Below are positions 45,692 through 54,264 of a stretch of DNA of 64,000 bases, piece after piece. The stretch covers positions 1 through 64,000 of the forward strand of contig NZ_JAFIMU010000002.1 of the NCBI RefSeq assembly GCF_017302985.1. Direction: 5' to 3'. The translations under genes were made by a program, and so were the position numbers. Position 1 is the stretch's first letter, and each line of letters begins with the position of its first letter. The stretch is from Corallococcus macrosporus (GTDB taxonomy: Bacteria > Myxococcota > Myxococcia > Myxococcales > Myxococcaceae). The notes under the pieces were generated by a model. It was not told the origin of the DNA and did no database searches. It was given only the letters and a program-made list of their open reading frames with translations.

Positions 45692-46335
45692 TCAAAGGGG
45701 CGCTGTGGCTCGTCAACGAAGTTGGCGAGGGAAACGTCTTCACCAAGGAGCAACTGCGGGCAGCATTCCCAGGCATCGCGCAGGTGGATCGGAGGATCCG
45801 AGACCTCCGCGGTTACGGTTGGGTTATCTACACAAACACGGACGACGCGGCGCTGAGGCCAGACGAGCAGCGGTTCGTGAAGGCTGGTACCGCAGTTTGG
45901 AAACCTGACGAGCGTCGGAAAGCGCGGGCCGCCGGTGTTTCGGCGAAAGAACGCCGAATTGCGTTCGCCGCGGACCAGTTTCAGTGTGTCGTCTGCGGGG
46001 TCGCAGGAGGCGAGACTTATCCCGACGCGCCTAGCGACTCCGCCGTACTGAGCGTTAGCCGTAAGACGATTCTCTTGCCGGGAGGCTCCACGGAGGAGCA
46101 GATGCTCACCGAGTGTAAGCGCTGCCGCTCGGGAAGCCAGGCGGAGGAGACTATCGACACGGGAAGGCTGTTGTCTGACATTCAGAATCTCGACGCGCCA
46201 GAGCGCACCCGGCTCCTCCGCTGGATGGAGTGGGGCCGACGGGGCCCGACGCCGCTCGACCGCGCGTGGAACGCTTACCGGCGGCTTCCCGCTGCATCCA
46301 GGAACGAGATTTTTAAGCTGCTAAAAGGCCGATGA
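45643..46335 (+). CDS. Zinc-cluster (HNH-like) protein next to the helicase operon
   Basis: 230 residues starting at TTG 45643; TGA 45622 closes the frame upstream. N-terminal winged-helix-like region (GNVFTKEQLRAAFPGIAQVDRRIRDLRGYGW) followed by a treble-clef-type CVVCG ... ECKRCR pair of CxxC motifs. The histidines of a classical HNH site are not visible, so nuclease activity is uncertain. It is divergent from the ParB-like gene (107 bp apart), so both probably share a control region and function. Confidence 0.8.
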   Translation: MATDRWNDPKLKAGTMIKGALWLVNEVGEGNVFTKEQLRAAFPGIAQVDRRIRDLRGYGWVIYTNTDDAALRPDEQRFVKAGTAVWKPDERRKARAAGVSAKERRIAFAADQFQCVVCGVAGGETYPDAPSDSAVLSVSRKTILLPGGSTEEQMLTECKRCRSGSQAEETIDTGRLLSDIQNLDAPERTRLLRWMEWGRRGPTPLDRAWNAYRRLPAASRNEIFKLLKGR

Positions 46336-46633
46336 AGCGAATCACGGCTCTTGGAATTTGGGTCGCCTCTTCTGTCAAATCGAAGGGTATCGCAACTATA
46401 ACTCCTCGCCCGCCCCCATCGTGACGGGAGACAGATAACGTCCGGAGGTGAGCGCTCAAATTGACGCGGGAGGAGCGTGTGGACATGGAGTTGAAGGAGC
46501 TGACATCAAAGCTGATGATCGTCGCTTCTCTAATGCCTATCAGGCGGGCAATCTGCACCTGCGACAGGCCCTCGTCGTGAAAGGCCCGCGCGATGGCCTG
46601 TCGCAGCTTCTCCGGGGGATGTCCTTCGCTCAT
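46313..46633 (-). CDS. Small helix-turn-helix protein
   Basis: 106 residues. The start EGHPPEKLRQAIARAFHDEGLSQVQIARLIGI is a clear helix-turn-helix of the XRE-type, possibly binding DNA near the island. The C-terminal part (GRGVIVAIPFDLTEEATQIPRAVIRF) looks protein-like but unrecognised. Its 3' end overlaps the zinc-cluster gene by 23 nt in convergent orientation. Near the right edge of the island, it may be a regulator or an end fragment of a longer gene. Confidence 0.5.
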   Translation of the reverse strand: MSEGHPPEKLRQAIARAFHDEGLSQVQIARLIGIREATIISFDVSSFNSMSTRSSRVNLSAHLRTLSVSRHDGGGRGVIVAIPFDLTEEATQIPRAVIRFIGLLAA

Positions 46634-46679
46634 TCCTAGAGATGATCAAGCCTCGACGATCGCCTCAAACGAGCCCTTC

Positions 46680-47420
46680 TCAGAAGCTGCCCATGAGGCC
46701 CAACTGGGGGCCCTTGCTGGTGTATGTGGCCACGGGCATCACCTGCACGGACGGGGCGGGGGCCGACTGCATCGCGGCCTCCAGGCGCCAGACCTTGCCG
46801 TGAGACAACTCGAAGCCCGCGCTCGCGCCCACCACCGGCAGGATGAAGAGGGCCGCGTTGACGGCCGGGGGCGCTTCGCTGCCACCGCTGTTCACCAGGG
46901 TGAGCGCCAGGAACGTCGCGCCCCAGCCCACCATGCTGCCGGCCACCGTGGGGCCCACGCGTCCGCGTCCGCCCATGAACCGGCCGCCCGCGTACGTGCC
47001 CACCGGGATGCCGATGATGCCTCCCGCCGCGGCGCCCGCGACGGCCATCACCAGGCACTCGTCACAGCCCACCGTGGCGGAACCCAGCAGGTAGCCCACC
47101 GAGCCCAGGATGGTGGCACCCACGACGCCGCCCGCCGTGCCGCTCAGCACCTCCACCGCCACGCGCGGCACCGGGTCCTTCGCGGGGGGCGCGGCCTTCA
47201 CGGAAGGAAGGGCCTCCGGCGTGACGGAGGTGCGCGTGGGGACCTCCTCCGGCGGGACGTCGGGCGGCGGTGGCACGTCCGGGTCCGGCGCGCCCACCAG
47301 GGGCGGCGGCGTGAGGCTCCCGGCGGGAACCTGGGCCGGCTCGGCGGGGGCCTCCTGGGCGGAGGCCAGGCCCGACACGAGCAGCAGGGCGAGGAGTGGG
47401 AACAGACGCGGGAGCTTCAC
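46680..47420 (-). CDS. Exported hypothetical protein with glycine-zipper membrane segments
   Basis: 246 residues. Sec signal LFPLLALLLVSGLASAQ, a Pro-rich stretch (PPPLVGAPDPDVPPPPDVPPEE), then Gly/Ala-rich hydrophobic repeats (GTAGGVVGATILGSVGYLLG, AVAGAAAGGIIGIPVGTYAGG) and a beta-rich end. Resembles small outer-membrane or envelope proteins of myxobacteria; no known domain. First core gene to the right of the island, 11 nt downstream of the iron permease gene on the same strand. Confidence 0.78.
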   Translation of the reverse strand: MKLPRLFPLLALLLVSGLASAQEAPAEPAQVPAGSLTPPPLVGAPDPDVPPPPDVPPEEVPTRTSVTPEALPSVKAAPPAKDPVPRVAVEVLSGTAGGVVGATILGSVGYLLGSATVGCDECLVMAVAGAAAGGIIGIPVGTYAGGRFMGGRGRVGPTVAGSMVGWGATFLALTLVNSGGSEAPPAVNAALFILPVVGASAGFELSHGKVWRLEAAMQSAPAPSVQVMPVATYTSKGPQLGLMGSF

Positions 47421-47431
47421 CAGGACCCACG

Positions 47432-49312
47432 CTACCGCAAGGGCGGCGTCGGCGTCGCCCCGTCGCCGGAGGCGGGCGTCTCCACGCGGGGCCGGCGGCG
47501 CAGGGCCCGGTACACGAGCGGCGCCACGGCCAGCAGCGCCTGCGGCACCAACGACAGGGCGTCCGGATACAGGCCCAGCATGTCCACGTAGATGAAGCGC
47601 ACCGGCACCAGCGGCAGCGCGCCCACCTCCTGCAGCGAGTGGATGCCCTTGCCCAGCAGCATCACCGCCGTCACCACCATCACCACCGTGGAGAGGTTGA
47701 AGAGCGTCTTCATGGGCAGCCGGTAGCCCATGCGGTTGACGAAGAGCACCAGCACCGCCAGCGCCGCGACGCCCGCCACCACGCCCCAGGCCACGCCCGC
47801 CGCGGAGTCCACCGCCAGGCCCTGGAGGAAGATGGCCGTCTCGAAGCTCTCACGCAGCACGGACGTGAACGCGATGACGAACAGGCCCACCGTGCTGCCC
47901 CGGCCCAGCGCGCCCTGCATCTTCTGGCGCAGCTCGCCCATGAAGTGGCTCACGTTGGCGCGCGCGTTGAGCCACAGCGCCGCGTACAGCAGCATGGCCA
48001 CCGCGACGAGCGCGGTGACGCCCTCCAGCCACTCGCGCTGCGCGCCGGCCAGCAGCTTGCGGCCGATGATGTACGCGATGGCGCCCGCGATGAGCGCGGA
48101 CACCCAGCCCGCGTGCACCACGCGCACCTGGTCCATGGCCTTCATCTTCTTGAGCGCGGCGAGCAGCGCCGTGACGATGATGGTCGCCTCGAAGCCCTCG
48201 CGCAGCAGGATGAGCAGCGTGAGCCACGCGACGGACAGCACGTCCGTGGTGCTGCCGGTGGACTTGCGCGCCTGGTCCAGCAGCGACAGCAGCTCACGTC
48301 CCTCGTCCTGGAGGTGCGGGCTCTTGCGCTCGGCGGCGAGCCGCGCCTGGAGGAAGGCCTCCTCCAGCTTCTGGGTGAGCACCGGGTCGCGCCCGCGCAG
48401 CTTGGGCTCCACCGGCTCCAGGCCGTTGAGGTACGCGTCCAGCAGCGCCACCTTCGCCGCCGCGTAGTCGCCGTCCGCGCCCAGCTTCAGCGCGTCGCTC
48501 ACCGCGGCGCGCGCGTTGAGCAGCACCTTCTCCTCGTCCGCGTCCGGCATGTTCTGGCGCAGGCACGCCACCTTGTCCGCGCCGAACGCCTTCGCCAGCT
48601 CCGCGTCCGTGGACGTGGCCAGCCGCTCCAGCGACACGCTGGGCGGCTCGCCCTGGCACGGCGGCTGGCGCAGCGTGAAGACGAAGAAGGCCAGCGACCA
48701 GCGATCGTCCTCGGTGAGCGTGGGGTAGGCCGGCATCGCGGTGCCGGGCACGCCGAAGCTGGTGGTGTTGAACGCCTTGTACGGCGTCAGGCCGTCCTCC
48801 ATCAGCTCCGGGTCGTGGAAGCTCGCGGGCTGCGGCTCCATGGTGGCCGCGATGGACACCTCCGCCTTGCCGTCCGCGCCGTGGCACGCCGAGCAGTTGG
48901 CCTGGTACAGCTTCTTGCCGTGCTCCAGGTCCGGCGCCACGCGGGGGCTGCGCGCCAGGCCCCCCGCCAGCACCAGGTTCTCCACCAGCTCCCCGCAGTC
49001 GCGGCTGACGCCCTCCGGGTCCGTCGCTTCGTTGACGCGCGCCTGGATGGCCTCCACGCGCGGCACGAACGTGGCGGCCGCCGGGCCCAGCTCCTTCGCC
49101 GCCGCCAGGGCTTCCGCCGCGAAGCTCTTCTGCTCCGTCAGCTCGAACTCCGACTTCGACGACACCGCGGCCGGGTAGTCCGCCTGGAGGTACTGGAGGA
49201 TGCCCACCAGCCGGTGCCAGGTGCGCCCCTCGTCGGACGCCGGCGCTTCGGCCCGGGCGGAAGAGGACAGCGCGAGCAGCAGGCACAGCGTGAGGGAGGC
49301 GGCGTGTTTCAC
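47432..49312 (-). CDS. FTR1-family iron permease fused to a cytochrome c domain
   Basis: 626 residues. Signal peptide, then a helical periplasmic region, a c-type heme motif ANCSACHGADGK with distal Met region (VPGTAMPAYP), more periplasmic helices, and an FTR1 permease of seven membrane helices. The iron motifs are REGFEATIIVTALLAALKKM and LRESFETAIFLQG (RExxE form). It should carry Fe(III) inwards with electron transfer from the heme part. This cytochrome-permease join is known in some FTR1 proteins. The 3' neighbour envelope gene lies 11 nt on. Confidence 0.92.
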   Translation of the reverse strand: MKHAASLTLCLLLALSSSARAEAPASDEGRTWHRLVGILQYLQADYPAAVSSKSEFELTEQKSFAAEALAAAKELGPAAATFVPRVEAIQARVNEATDPEGVSRDCGELVENLVLAGGLARSPRVAPDLEHGKKLYQANCSACHGADGKAEVSIAATMEPQPASFHDPELMEDGLTPYKAFNTTSFGVPGTAMPAYPTLTEDDRWSLAFFVFTLRQPPCQGEPPSVSLERLATSTDAELAKAFGADKVACLRQNMPDADEEKVLLNARAAVSDALKLGADGDYAAAKVALLDAYLNGLEPVEPKLRGRDPVLTQKLEEAFLQARLAAERKSPHLQDEGRELLSLLDQARKSTGSTTDVLSVAWLTLLILLREGFEATIIVTALLAALKKMKAMDQVRVVHAGWVSALIAGAIAYIIGRKLLAGAQREWLEGVTALVAVAMLLYAALWLNARANVSHFMGELRQKMQGALGRGSTVGLFVIAFTSVLRESFETAIFLQGLAVDSAAGVAWGVVAGVAALAVLVLFVNRMGYRLPMKTLFNLSTVVMVVTAVMLLGKGIHSLQEVGALPLVPVRFIYVDMLGLYPDALSLVPQALLAVAPLVYRALRRRPRVETPASGDGATPTPPLR

Positions 49313-49372
49313 GTCCGCCTTCTACCAACCGCTCCCCGGGCGTTCAATTCTGAGAATCAAGATCAATTAATG

Positions 49373-49400
49373 GCGCCCCCTCCAGAACCGAAGGGGGCGC
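49373..49400 (-). terminator. Hairpin after thyA-folA
   Basis: Arms GCGCCCCCT / AGGGGGCGC (9 bp, loop 10 nt) between folA stop (49458) and the permease start. On the minus strand it is followed by CATTAATTGATCTTGATT, moderately T-rich. A second short GC hairpin (CCGGGTGCTCCCGG, near 49417) lies just before it. Confidence 0.6.
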
Positions 49401-49457
49401 GGGGGTCAACACTCCGGGTGCTCCCGGGGATGACTCAGGGCAGCACCCGGAAGCGGA

Positions 49458-49946
49458 CTAACCCTGACGCTCGTAGGTGAAGAAACCGAAGGGCAGGTCG
49501 CCTTCCGGGTGCCGTTCCTCCTCCACCAACCTCCATCCAGAGAGGTCCACGGGCGGGAAGAAGGCGTCGCCCGCGAAGTCCCGCTCGATGCGGGTGAGGT
49601 AGAGCCGGTGCCACAGTCCTTGCGTCTGTGCGTAGAGGTCCGCGCCCCCGGCGATGAAGACCTCGCTGTCGCCTGCCGCCCGGGCCAGCGCGTCGTCCAC
49701 GGTGTGCGCCACGTGCACGCCCTGGGGGGCGGCCCAGTCGCGCTGGCGGGTGAGGACCACGGTGGTGCGGCCGGGCAGGGGCCTGCCGATGGAGTCGTAC
49801 GTCTTGCGGCCCATGACGAGGGTGTGCCCCATCGTCAGGCGCTTGAAGCGCGCCAGGTCCTGCGGCAGGCGCCAGGGCAGGGTGTTGCCCTGACCGATGG
49901 CGCGGTTCGCCGCCATGGCGACGATGGCGGACACGCGCGGGCTCAT
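49458..49946 (-). CDS. folA: Dihydrofolate reductase
   Basis: 162 residues. [31 protein letters not shown] carries the folate-site Trp and Asp; [28 protein letters not shown] and [11 protein letters not shown] are standard NADPH-site motifs. Reduces dihydrofolate to tetrahydrofolate, regenerating the product of thymidylate synthase. Start overlaps the thyA stop (ATGA), as usual for this pair. Confidence 0.97.
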   Translation of the reverse strand: MSPRVSAIVAMAANRAIGQGNTLPWRLPQDLARFKRLTMGHTLVMGRKTYDSIGRPLPGRTTVVLTRQRDWAAPQGVHVAHTVDDALARAAGDSEVFIAGGADLYAQTQGLWHRLYLTRIERDFAGDAFFPPVDLSGWRLVEEERHPEGDLPFGFFTYERQG

Positions 49947-50737
49947 ACGGCCACGGGCGCCTTGATGGCGGGGTGCGGGTCGTAGCCCTCCAGCGTGAAG
50001 TCCTCGTAGCGGAAGGCGAACAGGTCCTTCACCTCGGGGTTCAGGCGCATGCGCGGCAGGGGGCGCGGCTCGCGCTTCAGCTGCTCCCGGGCCTGCTCCA
50101 CGTGGTTCAGGTACAGGTGCGCGTCACCGATGGTGTGGATGAACTCGTGCGGGGTGAGGCCCGTGGCCTGCGCCACCATCAGCGTCAGCAGCGAGTACGA
50201 CGCGATGTTGAAGGGCAGCCCCAGGAAGATGTCCGCGCTGCGCTGGTAGAGCTGGCAGGAGAGGCGCCCGTCGGCCACGTAGAACTGGAACATCACGTGG
50301 CAGGGCGGCAGCTTCATGGAGGGCACGTCCGCCACGTTCCACGCGCTCACCAGGTGGCGGCGCGAGTCCGGGTTCTTCTTCAGCCCGTCCACCAACTGCT
50401 TCATCTGGTCCACGTGGCCGCCGTCCGGCGTGTTCCACGAGCGCCACTGGTGGCCGTACACGGGGCCCAGGCTGCCGTCGGCGCTGGCCCACTCGTCCCA
50501 GATGGTGACCCCCACCTCCTGGAGCGAGCGCACGTTCGAGTCCCCCCGGAGCATCCACAGGAGCTCGTGGATGATGGACTTCAGGTGGAGCTTCTTCGTC
50601 GTCACCAGGGGGAAGCCCTGGGTGAGGTCGAAGCGGAGCTGGTGGCCGAAGAGGCTCAGCGTCCCCGTGCCGGTCCGGTCGCCCTTCTTCGTCCCGTGCT
50701 CCAGGACGTGCTCCATCAGACTCAGGTATGGCCGCAT
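49943..50737 (-). CDS. thyA: Thymidylate synthase
   Basis: 264 residues, the exact length of the short ThyA class. The nucleophile is Cys146 in [33 protein letters not shown] and [17 protein letters not shown] are also classical. Converts dUMP to dTMP with methylene-tetrahydrofolate. First gene of the thyA-folA operon. Confidence 0.98.
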   Translation of the reverse strand: MRPYLSLMEHVLEHGTKKGDRTGTGTLSLFGHQLRFDLTQGFPLVTTKKLHLKSIIHELLWMLRGDSNVRSLQEVGVTIWDEWASADGSLGPVYGHQWRSWNTPDGGHVDQMKQLVDGLKKNPDSRRHLVSAWNVADVPSMKLPPCHVMFQFYVADGRLSCQLYQRSADIFLGLPFNIASYSLLTLMVAQATGLTPHEFIHTIGDAHLYLNHVEQAREQLKREPRPLPRMRLNPEVKDLFAFRYEDFTLEGYDPHPAIKAPVAV

Positions 50738-50769
50738 GGGGCTTTTTCCTTAGGCGGGGTGCAACGGGT

Positions 50770-50785
50770 GATCAAAATATTGATC
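50770..50785. promoter_or_regulatory. Palindromic operator-like site between thyA and the adenosyltransferase gene
   Basis: GATCAA-AATA-TTGATC is a perfect 6+6 inverted repeat in the 103-bp divergent gap. A TATAAA (50825-50830) lies near the adenosyltransferase start. It may bind a dimeric regulator of either gene. Confidence 0.4.
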
Positions 50786-50840
50786 GCGGGTCACCTCCGC
50801 ACGGCGGTGCATCTGTTGCATCGCTATAAAAAGGGCTGCC

Positions 50841-51401
50841 ATGAAGATCTATACGAAGACCGGCGATGCGGGAGAGACGGGCCTGTTCGGCGGTGGCCGC
50901 GTGGCGAAGGACGACGCGCTGGTGGACGCGTACGGTGAGGTGGACGAGCTCAACGCCACGCTGGGCCTCGCGCGCACCTCCCCGCTGCCGGCGGACCTGG
51001 ACCACCTGCTCCAGCGCATCCAGGACCAGCTCTTCACGGTGGGCGCGGTGCTGGCCACGCCGCCGCACACCAAGGCGGCGGCCCACATCCCGGAATTGCA
51101 CCCGGAGTGGGTGGAGGAGATGGAGCGCCACATCGACCGGTACGAGGAGGAGCTGCCGAAGATGACGCACTTCATCCTCCCCGGAGGCGCGCCCGCGGCC
51201 GCGGCGCTGCACCTGTCGCGCACGGTGTGCCGCCGCGCCGAGCGCCGGGTCGTGACGCTCTTGCGTGAGGACAAGGCGCCGCCCGCGGTGGCCATGTACC
51301 TGAACCGCCTGTCGGACCTGCTCTTTGTCGTAGCCCGGCTGGTGAACTTCCGCGCCGGCCTGCCGGACGTGAAGTGGATCCCCGAGAAGCCGACGAAGTA
51401 A
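50841..51401 (+). CDS. Cob(I)alamin adenosyltransferase, PduO type
   Basis: 186 residues. The ATP-binding start KIYTKTGDAGETGLFGGGRVAKDD and the helical RTVCRRAERRVV / YLNRLSDLLFVVAR end are typical. Makes adenosylcobalamin from cob(I)alamin and ATP, giving the cofactor for AdoCbl enzymes. AAAAAGGG precedes ATG 50841. QueG, itself cobalamin-dependent, follows in the same direction by 2 nt. Confidence 0.96.
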   Translation: MKIYTKTGDAGETGLFGGGRVAKDDALVDAYGEVDELNATLGLARTSPLPADLDHLLQRIQDQLFTVGAVLATPPHTKAAAHIPELHPEWVEEMERHIDRYEEELPKMTHFILPGGAPAAAALHLSRTVCRRAERRVVTLLREDKAPPAVAMYLNRLSDLLFVVARLVNFRAGLPDVKWIPEKPTK

Positions 51402-51403
51402 CC

Positions 51404-52429
51404 GTGTACGCGACGCAACTGCCCACTGCCCGCTTGAGGCAGCTCGCCCAGGACGTGGGCTTCGACCTCATCGGCTTCGCGCGCGCGGAGCCCATCCCGC
51501 CGTCGTCGCTGATGTCGTGGCTGGAGGCCGGCTACGACGCGGACATGGACTGGATGGGGTCGCGCGCGGAGGAGCGGCTGGACGTGTCCGTGCTGCTGCC
51601 GGGCGCGCGCACGGTGCTGTCCTTCGCGAACAACTACTACCGGGACGACGCGCCGTCGCAGGGCTCGCCCATCGCGCGGTACGCGAGGGGCCGCGACTAC
51701 CACTCCACGCTGCGCGACCGGATGAAGGCGTTCCGCAAGACGATCAACGCCTGGTACCCGGGGCTGGGCACCTACGGCGGCGTGGACAGCGGGCCCATGA
51801 TGGAGAAGGTGTGGGCCGCGCGCGGGGGCCTGGGCTACGTGGGCAAGAACGGCTGCCTCATCACGGAGTCGCACGGCTCGTGGGTGCTGCTGGCCACGCT
51901 CATCCTGGACGCGGAGGTGGACGCGTATCCGGACGGACCGGTGGCGGACCGCTGCGGTTCCTGCCGGCGGTGTCTCATGGCGTGTCCCACGGGCGCGCTG
52001 GTGGGCAACCGGCAGGTGGATGCGCGGGCGTGCCTGTCGTACCAGACCATCGAGAACCGCGACCGCGACGTGCCGGAGGCGTTCCGGCTCAAGTTCGACA
52101 ACCTCATCTTCGGCTGCGACATCTGCCAGCAGGTGTGCCCGCTGAACAGGAAGCCGGTGTTCGCGGAGGATGACCGCTTCGTGCCCCGCGCGGTGGCGTC
52201 GCTGGGCACGCTGGAGCTGGCGGCGCTCACCCCCGAGCAATACAAGGAACTCATCCCCGGCACGGCGCTGGCGCGCGCGCGGTACGACGGTTTGAGGCGC
52301 AACGCTGTCTATGCACTGGGTGTCGCACGGCAGGCGCACGCCCGGCCGCTGCTCGAAAAACTCAGCGGCGACGACAGTGAGCTGGTACGCAGCGCCGCAC
52401 GATGGGCGCTTCTGCAACTGGAGCCGTGA
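51404..52429 (+). CDS. queG: Epoxyqueuosine reductase
   Basis: About 341 residues from GTG 51404. Catalytic Asp region (GVDSGPMMEKVWAARGGLGYVGKNG), two ferredoxin-like clusters GSCRRCLMACPTGAL and CDICQQVCPLN, then HEAT-like C-terminus (RNAVYALGVARQ). The cobalamin and [4Fe-4S] enzyme reduces epoxyqueuosine to queuosine in tRNA. It starts 2 nt after the cobalamin adenosyltransferase gene. Confidence 0.96.
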   Translation: MYATQLPTARLRQLAQDVGFDLIGFARAEPIPPSSLMSWLEAGYDADMDWMGSRAEERLDVSVLLPGARTVLSFANNYYRDDAPSQGSPIARYARGRDYHSTLRDRMKAFRKTINAWYPGLGTYGGVDSGPMMEKVWAARGGLGYVGKNGCLITESHGSWVLLATLILDAEVDAYPDGPVADRCGSCRRCLMACPTGALVGNRQVDARACLSYQTIENRDRDVPEAFRLKFDNLIFGCDICQQVCPLNRKPVFAEDDRFVPRAVASLGTLELAALTPEQYKELIPGTALARARYDGLRRNAVYALGVARQAHARPLLEKLSGDDSELVRSAARWALLQLEP

Positions 52430-53352
52430 CGCCTTCCTCCGCGACGCCGCCGCTCGGGCGGGTGTACGCGGCGCTGACGGTGCAGGTGCTGATCAGCGCG
52501 GGCACGTACCTGGCCGCCAAGCGGGCGATGACGGAGCTGTCGCCGTTCACGGTGGTGCTGTGGCGCTTCCTCGTGTGCGGCGCCGCGTTCGTGACGCTGC
52601 TCGCGGTGACGCCGGGGCGCAAGCTGCCGCCGCGACATGCGTGGCCGCGCATCGCGCTGCTGGGGCTGATGGGCGGGCCGGTGAACCAGACGCTGTTCTT
52701 CTCCGGCCTGTCGCGCTCCACGGCGGCGCACGCGGCGCTGTTCTACGCGCTCACGCCGCTGGGCGTGTACGTGGCCAGCCTGGTGCTGGGCCGGGAGCGG
52801 GCCTCCGCGCGGACGACGGCGGGCATCCTCACGGCGCTGGTGGGCGTGGTGGTGCTGCTCCTGGGCCGGGGCCTCGCGAGCGCGCGGGGCACGCTGGAGG
52901 GAGACCTGCTCATCCTCGCGGCGGTGGTGGCGTGGGTGGTCTACACGACGGAAGGCAAGCCCCTGGCCTCCGAGCACGGGCCGCTGCGAGCGACGGCGTG
53001 GACCATGACCGTCGCCACGGTGTTGCAGTTGCCGCTCATCCCGTTCGTGCTGGAGCCCGAGGCGGTGTGGGCGTCCAGCGCCGCCGCGAAGGCGTCCATC
53101 GTGTACGTGGGGCTGATGACGTCCGTGGTGGCGTACCTGCTCTGGTCCTACGCGCTGTCGAAGGTGCCCGCGTCGCGCGTGGCCATCTTCTCCAACCTCC
53201 AGCCAGCGGTGACGGCGCTGGTGGCGTGGCTCTTCCTGGACGAAGCGCTGCACTGGGAGCTGGCGCTGGGTGGCGCGCTGGTGCTCGTGGGCGTGCGGCT
53301 GACGCAGACCGCGCCCGTGAAGGCCGCGCCCGTGGTGGTGCGCACGGGCTGA
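52402..53352 (+). CDS. DMT-family (EamA) transporter
   Basis: About 316 residues, ten membrane helices in two EamA repeats (LISAGTYLAAKRAMTELSPFTVVLWRFLV; YVGLMTSVVAYLLWSYALSKVPASRVAIFSNLQPAVTALVAW). The substrate of such exporters is not readable. ATG 52402 lies inside queG; GTG 52426 overlaps the queG stop (GTGA) and is an equal choice. Confidence 0.9.
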   Translation: MGASATGAVTPSSATPPLGRVYAALTVQVLISAGTYLAAKRAMTELSPFTVVLWRFLVCGAAFVTLLAVTPGRKLPPRHAWPRIALLGLMGGPVNQTLFFSGLSRSTAAHAALFYALTPLGVYVASLVLGRERASARTTAGILTALVGVVVLLLGRGLASARGTLEGDLLILAAVVAWVVYTTEGKPLASEHGPLRATAWTMTVATVLQLPLIPFVLEPEAVWASSAAAKASIVYVGLMTSVVAYLLWSYALSKVPASRVAIFSNLQPAVTALVAWLFLDEALHWELALGGALVLVGVRLTQTAPVKAAPVVVRTG

Positions 53353-53363
53353 AGGGCTCGGCC

Positions 53364-54170
53364 TCAGTCGCCGTTGGGGTCCCAGTCGGAGATGTCCTTC
53401 TTGGGCTCCGGCGGGATGGCGGGACGCGGCGGCTCCGCGATGCGGGGCGGCGGCTCTTTCTTCGGCGGCGGAGGCGGCGGCAGGTCCTCGTCTTCCGTCC
53501 GGCTCGGCTGCGCGGGCTCGGCCACCACCGGCTTCGGCTCGGGCTTGCGCGGGGGCGGCTCCGCGCGGGGCGGCGGCTCCGCGAAGGCCTCGATGTCCGG
53601 GGCCTCGGAGCGCTTGGGCTCCGGCTCCGGTGCCACGGCGGGCGAGGGCGGGGGCGGCGGCGGACGCGCGGGCTCCGTGGCTCGCGCCGGGACGGTGGCC
53701 TGCGGACGCGGGGCGGGCTTCGCGGGCTTCTCGTCCGACGCGCGGTAGCCCTTGCGCTCCGGCGGCGGCTCCGGCGGATCATCGTAGGAGTCGCGCACCG
53801 GCCGCGCACGCGGCTGCTTGTTCTCCTCGTCGCCGAACGGGTCCTCCTCGCGGCGGCGGTCCTTCTCCTGGATTTCGCGCAGCTTGGCCGCTTCCGTCTT
53901 GCCCGCCCGGCGCTCGGGCGCGGCCTCCGGTGCGTCCGGCGCCCGGTTGTTCAACGCGTTGAACTGACGGGCACACTGCGTGCGCTTGTCCAGGCAGCTG
54001 TCGAAACAGCGCGTCAGCTTCTTGATGGCGGAGCCGTTGCCGCCGTACTCGATGGTGCAGTCCTCCTTGCACGTGGTGGCGTCCTCCTCGCAGCCGGGCG
54101 GAACGGGGCCGGCCAGGGCAGGGGAGCCGAACAGGACGCTGAGGACGACGAGGCGCGGAAGAAGACGCAT
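53364..54170 (-). CDS. Secreted Pro-rich hypothetical protein
   Basis: 268 residues. Signal VVLSVLFGSPALAG, a short Cys-containing domain (CEEDATTCKEDC ... CFDSCLDKRTQCARQF), then about 190 residues of Pro/Glu/Arg-rich low complexity (PPPPPPSPAVAPEPEPKR). The first part resembles small cysteine-bonded periplasmic domains. No function recognised. It converges with the transporter gene. Confidence 0.8.
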   Translation of the reverse strand: MRLLPRLVVLSVLFGSPALAGPVPPGCEEDATTCKEDCTIEYGGNGSAIKKLTRCFDSCLDKRTQCARQFNALNNRAPDAPEAAPERRAGKTEAAKLREIQEKDRRREEDPFGDEENKQPRARPVRDSYDDPPEPPPERKGYRASDEKPAKPAPRPQATVPARATEPARPPPPPPSPAVAPEPEPKRSEAPDIEAFAEPPPRAEPPPRKPEPKPVVAEPAQPSRTEDEDLPPPPPPKKEPPPRIAEPPRPAIPPEPKKDISDWDPNGD

Positions 54171-54264
54171 GGCAAATGTGAAGGCTACCAGCCTTCCGCG
54201 CTTCCCGGGCGAGCCCCCCGCGATATCGTCAGGCCACGCCCGGCGACCGGGCGAGAGGAGACGC

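Noticed and set aside
40550..46335. Assignment to Dnd, Dpd, DISARM or BREX
   Set aside because: Key genes of those systems (DndCDE, TGT-like DpdA, DUF1998 proteins, PglZ) are missing.
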